DNA of 42,374 nt from Candidatus Zixiibacteriota bacterium. Its GTDB lineage: Bacteria; Zixibacteria; MSB-5A5; GN15; FEB-12. The DNA lies in assembly GCA_028715215.1 (NCBI GenBank), contig JAQUSF010000017.1, positions 1 through 42,374 on the forward strand, in the 5' to 3' direction. Positions within the stretch are counted from its first letter, which is position 1. Each line of letters begins with the position of its first letter. The translations under genes were made by a program, and so were the position numbers. Below, in pieces: positions 36,335 to 42,374 of this stretch. The notes under the pieces were generated by a model, which ran no database searches, was not told the DNA's origin, and was given only the letters and a program-made list of their open reading frames with translations.

Positions 36335-36362
36335 TTAAAAATAGAAACATGATTTTTTAATC
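36333..36362 (+). terminator. A/T-rich hairpin overlapping stop codon of PEPCK-like gene
   Basis: GATTAAAAA-12nt-TTTTTAATC, 9-bp arms. Confidence 0.35.
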
Positions 36363-36596
36363 CTAAAAGGTGGGAAATTTACTGATACTTTTCGATGATT
36401 ACTTGTTTAATATTTGTCTGCTTTTATCAAAAAAGGTTTTGATTTTTATTGAGTCAAAGTAAGGTACGAGGGAAAAGGAATTTTTATTGCTCAAAACTCC
36501 TTTCGTATGTTTATTATTACTTATAAATAAATATATTTTAAAAGATTTCAGAAAACTTGCTTTTATCGTTGTCGATAAGTTTGAAAGGTTGATGTT

Positions 36597-37865
36597 ATGT
36601 CACATTTTGGGAAAATAAGCCTGCTTGTAATAAGCATTGTGTTTATCTCGGTCATGTCACCGGTCGCGGACGACAGCGAGACTTATTTTGATTTTCTAAA
36701 AGCCACCTATAACCGGCATGACAGGCAACTGAATGATTTTCTGAAGGCTGAGTTTGAGCTTTTTATCGCATTCTACCCGGAAAGCGAGTTTGTTCCGGAA
36801 GCTTCGTATCTTTTGGCTCAGACCTTTCTGGAGCGAAAGGCTGAACACGAAGGTTTTGCCCTTTTGATGAAAGCTCTCTATTTGTACCCCGACAATCCGG
36901 TGAGAACCTCGGTGGTGGCTGAAGCCCAGCGTATTGTGGCTACCAATTCATCTTACAAGCGGCAACAGGGTGAGCTTCGGAAGATAATCGATGGTGAGTT
37001 CCCGGGAGGCGAGATGGCGGAGAGATTTTACCGTTATCTGAAGTTCCTGAGGGAACTCGATGACCGTAAACTGTACGGCTGGACGCTGGGTGAGTATTAC
37101 GAATTCATCGAGCGCTTCAGGGATGACAGCCGGGTGGAACAGATACATCGCTGGCTGGGTGATATTTATGCTTCGATGGGTGAAGCCCAGGCGGCGGTAG
37201 CCGCATATCAGAAATATGAGAAACTTTTTCCTGTCAATAAGAACCTGCCCTACGTGATTATTAATCGCGCTAATGTTCTAAATGAAGACCTTAAGGATTA
37301 CGCCCTGGCCAACTCCCTTTTGACTCAGGTGATTGAAAACTACCCGGAGACCAAGTATGCCAGTACGGCCATGTTCTCCCGGGCGAAAATAAAGGCGGAA
37401 CGGTTTCGCGACTACGACGGCGCCATTGCCGATTACCGGCAATTGATTAAACAAGACCCCCAGCATGAAAAAGCGGTTGAAGCGCTGTTCGAAATAGCTT
37501 CCATAAACGTAAATCGTCTTCGAGCGTTGCGGTCGGCGATTGACACTTATAACGAAGTGGTTCAGAAATATCCGGAAAGCCCGCGCGGGGTCGAGGCGCT
37601 GAAAGAATCGGCCGCTCTTTACCAGAAAATGAAAGACCCTTATTCCGCCGCCAAACAATATGCCCGGATTGCCGAATTATACCCGGACCATGCCGAAGCC
37701 CCCGCCATGCTTTTCGAGGCTGGCGAACAGGCTCTGGGGAAAATTAAGGATTTTCAACTGGCCAGAGAATATTATAATTTGCTGATTGAAAAGTATCCTG
37801 GAAATGTTTATGCCGATAAAGCACAACAGCGAATTATCCGGATTAATGAAAAGCAGGGGCCATAA
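36597..37865 (+). CDS. Secreted TPR-repeat protein (YbgF/BamD-like)
   Basis: Signal peptide followed by repeated TPR units ('YPESEFVPEASYLLAQTFLER', 'YPETKYASTAMFSRAKI', 'YPESPRGVEALKESAALY', 'YPDHAEAPAMLFEAGE'). Confidence 0.83.
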   Translation: MSHFGKISLLVISIVFISVMSPVADDSETYFDFLKATYNRHDRQLNDFLKAEFELFIAFYPESEFVPEASYLLAQTFLERKAEHEGFALLMKALYLYPDNPVRTSVVAEAQRIVATNSSYKRQQGELRKIIDGEFPGGEMAERFYRYLKFLRELDDRKLYGWTLGEYYEFIERFRDDSRVEQIHRWLGDIYASMGEAQAAVAAYQKYEKLFPVNKNLPYVIINRANVLNEDLKDYALANSLLTQVIENYPETKYASTAMFSRAKIKAERFRDYDGAIADYRQLIKQDPQHEKAVEALFEIASINVNRLRALRSAIDTYNEVVQKYPESPRGVEALKESAALYQKMKDPYSAAKQYARIAELYPDHAEAPAMLFEAGEQALGKIKDFQLAREYYNLLIEKYPGNVYADKAQQRIIRINEKQGP

Positions 37866-37886
37866 AACGAGAGAAATCCGATTATT

Positions 37887-38882
37887 CTATTCAAGAAACC
37901 CTTTTTCGCGCAGCCAGTCGTCGTTATAAAATTTACTGATATATTTCAAGCCGCTGTCGGGCAGAATAACCAGCACTGTCTTACCGGGGTTTAGGTTTTC
38001 GGCATGTTTCAATGCGGCTTCAAGCGCCGCGCCCGATGAACCGCCTGCAAAAATACCCTCGGTGCGGGCCAGCTTGCGGGCGTTCATGAAACTCTCCCGA
38101 TCCGTAACCCGGTATATTTTATCTATCACCGAAATATCTATCGAGTCACAGAGCATGTCCTCACCGATGCCTTCAACCAGGTAGGGCTGAGCTTGCCCCA
38201 GGGAACGGTCTTTATGGTATTGGTAGAATATCGAGCCGACCGGGTCGGCGGCAATAACTTCGATATCCGGTTTCTTCTCTTTCAAAAATTTGCCCGTTCC
38301 GGAAAGGGTGCCGCCGGTACCGATACCGCCGACTAAAACATCGAACCGCCCACCCGTTTGCTCCCAGATTTCCGGGCCGGTGGTGCGGTAATGTGCTTCG
38401 ATATTATTTCTGTTAAAAAATTGTCCCAGTAAATAGGCGTTGGGAATTTCGCGTTGAAGGCGCAGGCTGATTTGATAATAATGTTCCGGGGTGCCGGGCG
38501 GGGCATCGGACGGACAGATATGTACTTCGGCGCCAAAAGCCCTGAGAGTATCGATTTTTTCTTTGGACATTTTATCGGGGATGATTATAACCGCTTTGTA
38601 TCCGTGAGCCGCGGCATACATGGCTACGGCCGCCCCGGTGTTGCCCGAAGTAGCTTCGATAATCGTCCCGCCGCTTGTCAGCTCCCCGGTTTTGACGGCT
38701 TCGTTCAAAACAAAGGTCGCCATCCGGTCTTTGATTGAACCCGTAGGATTGAAAAATTCCAGTTTGACCAGGATGGTCGCTTTGATGCCCCTTTCAGCCG
38801 GAAGCTTACGAAGTTTTACCAGTGGTGTCCGGCCCGAGGTTTCGGTAATATTGTCAAAAAAAGCTATTCTTTTGTCCGTCAT
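37887..38882 (-). CDS. PLP-dependent cysteine synthase / cystathionine beta-synthase family
   Basis: 'RTPLVKLRKL', 'FFNPTGSIKDRMA', 'EATSGNTGAAVAMYAA', 'GGIGTGGTLSGTGKFLKE', 'EGIFAGGSSGAALEAAL'. Confidence 0.93.
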   Translation of the reverse strand: MTDKRIAFFDNITETSGRTPLVKLRKLPAERGIKATILVKLEFFNPTGSIKDRMATFVLNEAVKTGELTSGGTIIEATSGNTGAAVAMYAAAHGYKAVIIIPDKMSKEKIDTLRAFGAEVHICPSDAPPGTPEHYYQISLRLQREIPNAYLLGQFFNRNNIEAHYRTTGPEIWEQTGGRFDVLVGGIGTGGTLSGTGKFLKEKKPDIEVIAADPVGSIFYQYHKDRSLGQAQPYLVEGIGEDMLCDSIDISVIDKIYRVTDRESFMNARKLARTEGIFAGGSSGAALEAALKHAENLNPGKTVLVILPDSGLKYISKFYNDDWLREKGFLE

Positions 38883-39016
38883 GGAGGTGTTTTACTCTTT
38901 CTTGTCTTGTCCTTGTTAAAAAAAAATGTTATGTATTAACAGTAAATTTAAGAAGAAGTTCAAATAAAAAAAATGACTGCTTTCAAGTAACGAAATTCAA
39001 GTTTTATCCGTTAATT

Positions 39017-40120
39017 TTAAATGTCAATTATCCGATTGTTTTTCTGAACTCTTTCATTAAGGTAAAATGATAAACCGGCGGTAAAATTAAATTTATGACC
39101 GGAGTTTTCCTCGAGGAAACTGAGATGGTGGTGAGTATAACTTATTTCGAGGTAAGTTTTAAAGATGTTATTGATAATGGTTTTATGTTTAAACAGGCCG
39201 AAAAAAGTACTGCTTTCTTCTCGGTTGGCTGATACCCCTAAAGTGTATTCCAGCTTAATGCCCGACAACAAACCGACATCGTAAATATCCGGATAACGGT
39301 AATTTTTAACCTGTAAATTACTCCACCTTATGCCAAGCATCGGCATTATCGAGAATCGGTTGTTTTCCTTAAAACAGTAATAAACTGCAAAACAGGGACT
39401 TAATATGGAATAACCATCGTTGCCGGTAACATAGGCATAATCAATTTTGACAGCTTCGTTTTCTTTTTTGAACTCGTCTGTTAATTTCCCGGAATGGTAT
39501 TTGAAAGAAAAGTTAAACAGCATTTTTCGGACTTTCAGCCCCATACCAATTTCCACAGCACCATGAGCGCCCATTGCTTTATCAATATCCCTGGTAAAAA
39601 AACCCCGCCCCAATCCCGCATTCATGGTAAGCTCAAACGTACTGACGGAGAAATAGTTATTGATTCTTGTCCTTAGCAAGCGGGTGTGGGAGGAGTGTGA
39701 ATATTTGCGATAAAGACTGTTTTCGGCGTAAAACAAATTTTTATCCGTGACTTTTTCCTTGATGACTAACAACAGCCAGTTGAAATAAGCCTGGAGATAC
39801 AGGCGGTCTCGTTCGTCGGAAACCGCCGACAGGGAATCGGCGATTATATTTTTTCTTTCGGCGGCTGATTTACGCGTCTCGCCATCCGGGGTATCGGTGA
39901 ATAAAAGGTGGCAATTGTCAATTTCCCGAAGGGGTTTTAAACCATGATAAAAAAGGACGGAATCGAATTGATAATTAACGAAAAGAGACAGGTCCTGTTG
40001 TAATGACCAGTCGTTAGGGGAAACGGGGTTGTCGGCACAAAGGGAACAGGCGTTAAAACCAGTCAACGTGTAAATCAGGATGGATAATAAGCGCCAACGC
40101 AATAAAAAGCCCTCCACCAA
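39017..40120 (-). CDS. Hypothetical secreted/outer-membrane beta-barrel-like protein
   Basis: Signal-peptide-like N-terminus, alternating amphipathic strands in C-terminal half ('FNFSFKYHSG', 'RFSIMPMLGIRWSN', 'TYLEISYTHHHLSF', 'FNFTAGLSFYLNE'). Confidence 0.55.
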   Translation of the reverse strand: MVEGFLLRWRLLSILIYTLTGFNACSLCADNPVSPNDWSLQQDLSLFVNYQFDSVLFYHGLKPLREIDNCHLLFTDTPDGETRKSAAERKNIIADSLSAVSDERDRLYLQAYFNWLLLVIKEKVTDKNLFYAENSLYRKYSHSSHTRLLRTRINNYFSVSTFELTMNAGLGRGFFTRDIDKAMGAHGAVEIGMGLKVRKMLFNFSFKYHSGKLTDEFKKENEAVKIDYAYVTGNDGYSILSPCFAVYYCFKENNRFSIMPMLGIRWSNLQVKNYRYPDIYDVGLLSGIKLEYTLGVSANREESSTFFGLFKHKTIINNIFKTYLEISYTHHHLSFLEENSGHKFNFTAGLSFYLNERVQKNNRIIDI

Positions 40121-40174
40121 ATAAATGCAGAATTAAGCTGTTATATAGATTCAATTGAATGAAAAAACAACAAA

Positions 40175-40936
40175 TTATTTTCTTTTAATCAGCACCAGGG
40201 GGCGTTTGACATCACTGTGGCCTTCGATGGGCTGGTTTAAATCCCAGTCGTGCCACCAGCCGACGAAATCGAAATCGGTGCGGCTTTCCAGGAAAAGAAG
40301 AAATTCCTGCGGGAAAATAGCTCGATTGCGTTCAATCATTTCAAACCGCTTGTGACGGCCGTGGTCGTCGATATTGACTGTCCAAACTTCTTCGTACATC
40401 TGCCGGGCGGAATCAATCAGACGGGTGTTGAAGCGGGATTCGACCATAATGCCGTTTTTTTCCATGACGATGTCGTTCCGGGCACGGGGCACCATCGGGT
40501 CATTGAACTGAATGCACCAGTCAAGAAAATACAGGCCCCCGGGATTGAGAATGCGGGCAATGGCGTTAAAATGGCGGGTCATGTCTTCAAGGCTGTTCAA
40601 ATAGAGGGAACCAAGCATGACAAAAGCAAAATCGACCTTCTTCGGATAAGTGAAATTGACCATATCGCCTTCGATAAACTCCGCCGGGGGAACCAGCGAC
40701 CGCCACTTGAAGGCGGCATAATCGAGCATATTACGGTTGATATCCAGGCCGACATAACGGTAACCGTGTTTAACCAGTTCGCCGGCGTGCGGGGCATGAC
40801 CGCAGGCCACTTCGAAAATCGATTTGACGGGGATATCGGAGAATTTTTCAAGGCAGGTTATTATAAATCCCGCTTCCTCTTCGATATTTCTGAAAGAAAA
40901 GGCGATTTCGTAATATTCGGGATAATCGTACAGCAT
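40175..40936 (-). CDS. Class I SAM-dependent methyltransferase
   Basis: 'IFEVACGHAPHAGELVKHGYRYVGLDINRNMLDYA', 'VDFAFVMLGSLYL', 'GGLYFLDWCI'. Confidence 0.87.
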   Translation of the reverse strand: MLYDYPEYYEIAFSFRNIEEEAGFIITCLEKFSDIPVKSIFEVACGHAPHAGELVKHGYRYVGLDINRNMLDYAAFKWRSLVPPAEFIEGDMVNFTYPKKVDFAFVMLGSLYLNSLEDMTRHFNAIARILNPGGLYFLDWCIQFNDPMVPRARNDIVMEKNGIMVESRFNTRLIDSARQMYEEVWTVNIDDHGRHKRFEMIERNRAIFPQEFLLFLESRTDFDFVGWWHDWDLNQPIEGHSDVKRPLVLIKRK

Positions 40937-41278
40937 GGTTCAACCCTTAATAATATATTATTAACGGCCGGAACGCCTTTTTCCATAAGACCCGAACACT
41001 CCGGTGGAGTCGGGGATATTTAAAATTGTATAAAAATTGACTCCCTGCCGGCAGAGACATTAATTGTCATGAATATATTATCGAACCGCGTCGATAATTC
41101 TTAACCGGGGTGGTTTCCAACCGGCTGATAACCCGCAAGGTTTTGCCTCGTAGAGACCCGGTTTTTGAAATATATTTATTGCAATAATTTAGTTTAAATC
41201 TTAGCTTGGTTTATTTATATTTCAGTTGCAATTTGAAACAGTAAGACAACGATAACCGTATGCAAATAAAGGCTGGTT

Positions 41279-41842
41279 TTGCAGGACGATGAAGGCATAT
41301 TGATAGCCGGAGCCCTCGACGGTGACCAGAAAGCTTATACGCAACTGGTTACGAAACACCGGATAGCGGTCTTTCATATTATAAATAAAATCGTCAAAAA
41401 TGACGATGTCGCCCGGGATCTGGTTCAGGAAACGTTTATGAAGGCTTTTAACTCGCTGGCTACCTACCGTTCCGAGTATCGGTTTTCCACCTGGTTGTAT
41501 AAAATTGCAGCCAATGCCTCGATTGATTTTCTTCGAAAAAAGCGGATCCAGGCATTATCCCTTGACCAGCCGGTGGAAACCAGGGATGGTACGGTGGAGC
41601 TGGAAGTGGCTGATTATTCCTACAATCCCGAGCGGGACCTGGAACACAAGGAACAGCGTTTCAGTATCGAAGCCGCTATCGCTTCCCTTCCGACCAAATA
41701 TCGCGAAGTCATCGTTTATCGTCATAAAGAGGATAAATCTTACGAAGAAATAGCCGATTTACTGGGTATACCGGTGGGTACGGTAAAAGCCCGAATTTTT
41801 CGAGCCCGGGAGCTTCTTAAAAAGAAACTTAAAAATATTTGA
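41279..41842 (+). CDS. ECF-subfamily RNA polymerase sigma factor
   Basis: 'DVARDLVQETFMKAFNSLATYRSEYRFSTWLYKIAANASIDFLRKKR' and 'LPTKYREVIVYRHKEDKSYEEIADLLGIPVGTVKARIFRARELLKKKL'; TTG start. Confidence 0.95.
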   Translation: MQDDEGILIAGALDGDQKAYTQLVTKHRIAVFHIINKIVKNDDVARDLVQETFMKAFNSLATYRSEYRFSTWLYKIAANASIDFLRKKRIQALSLDQPVETRDGTVELEVADYSYNPERDLEHKEQRFSIEAAIASLPTKYREVIVYRHKEDKSYEEIADLLGIPVGTVKARIFRARELLKKKLKNI

Positions 41843-41870
41843 GCGCCGGGCGGTTGGTTGGAGTCTTGAC

Positions 41871-42374
41871 ATGTTAAGATTGCTGATAGAAAAAACATTG
41901 ATTTTATGCCTTTTTTTCCTTTTGGCGGTTTCTGGTTCCGCTAAGGAATACCGCTTTGATTTTCAAAGAATTATCGAGGTCGGCGACCGGCTGGAACTGG
42001 AGTTGAATTATGTTAACGGAAAAGTGGACATAATAGGCAGTGACACCAATCGCCTGATTATTGAGGCGGTAAAGAAAGTCCAAGCTACGGATATGGATGA
42101 AGCGGCTCAGGTGGCGGACCATATTGAACTGAAAATAAAACAAACGGGCGACCGGGTGACCGTTAATACCAACTACCTTCGCATGACCGACCGCAGCCCG
42201 TCGTTCTGGAAAAAAATCCTGGGAGCCGGCGGTTCCAATTCTTATGGCAGTGTCGATTTTGTCATCACCGTTCCGCATAATTGCCGGGTCTCGGTCAGTA
42301 ATACCTCCGGGAAGGTTAAAGCCGGCTATCTCCGGGGGGATATCAGTATTCACAGCTCGGCTGCGGATATAGAA
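41871..42374 (+). CDS. Secreted DUF4097-like adhesin/beta-solenoid protein, 3' truncated by window
   Basis: Not in ORF track. ATG 41871 reads MLRLLIEKTLILCLFFLLAVSGSAKEYRFDFQRIIEVGDRLELELNYVNGKVDIIGSDTN...VDFVITVPHNCRVSVSNTSGKVKAGYLRGDISIHSSAADIE to the window edge; immediately follows the ECF sigma gene. Confidence 0.82.
   Translation, partial: MLRLLIEKTLILCLFFLLAVSGSAKEYRFDFQRIIEVGDRLELELNYVNGKVDIIGSDTNRLIIEAVKKVQATDMDEAAQVADHIELKIKQTGDRVTVNTNYLRMTDRSPSFWKKILGAGGSNSYGSVDFVITVPHNCRVSVSNTSGKVKAGYLRGDISIHSSAADIE

Noticed and set aside
40250-41023. 257-aa plus-strand ORF
   Set aside because: Antisense to a SAM methyltransferase with clear motif I; no domain signal.
41101-41168. Match to c-di-GMP (GEMM) or TPP riboswitch
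   Set aside because: Conserved nucleotides of those classes are not present; left as an unclassified structure candidate.

Overview
A 42.4 kb bacterial chromosomal segment, probably from an uncultured FCB-group lineage. I suspect Zixibacteria or a relative, from the 'PDISDITRLI..LY' dockerin-like modules and the C-terminal 'NYPNPFNP' sorting-type domain; this is inference. Core genes are folP, cdaA, lepA, lepB, hemW, ndk and a cysK/CBS-like gene. They are interspersed with accessory loci: (1) a secreted protein with ten in-frame 69-bp TSP3 repeats; (2) a YeiH-like exporter followed by an unlisted 50-aa membrane ORF, with a GTGA-N6-TCAC palindrome upstream; (3) a winged-helix regulator whose receiver domain seems to have lost all phosphorylation residues; (4) an HNH gene with a 29-aa hydrophobic ORF overlapping its stop codon; (5) an AT-rich restriction-modification island between lepA and lepB (Dam-type MTase, ParB-like protein, unknown protein, MutH/Sau3AI-like nuclease, second MTase); (6) a Crp/Fnr-controlled cluster with a near-consensus FNR-type box, ending in an octaheme HAO-family cytochrome and a multiheme NapC-like cytochrome; (7) a gene fusing an aspartate-type aminotransferase to a degenerate PEPCK-fold domain, followed by ndk and an intact-P-loop PEPCK-like gene. 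The aminotransferase-PEPCK fusion/ndk/PEPCK cluster and the HAO cluster are my best candidates for unusual biology. All calls come from reading motifs by eye; no searches were run.
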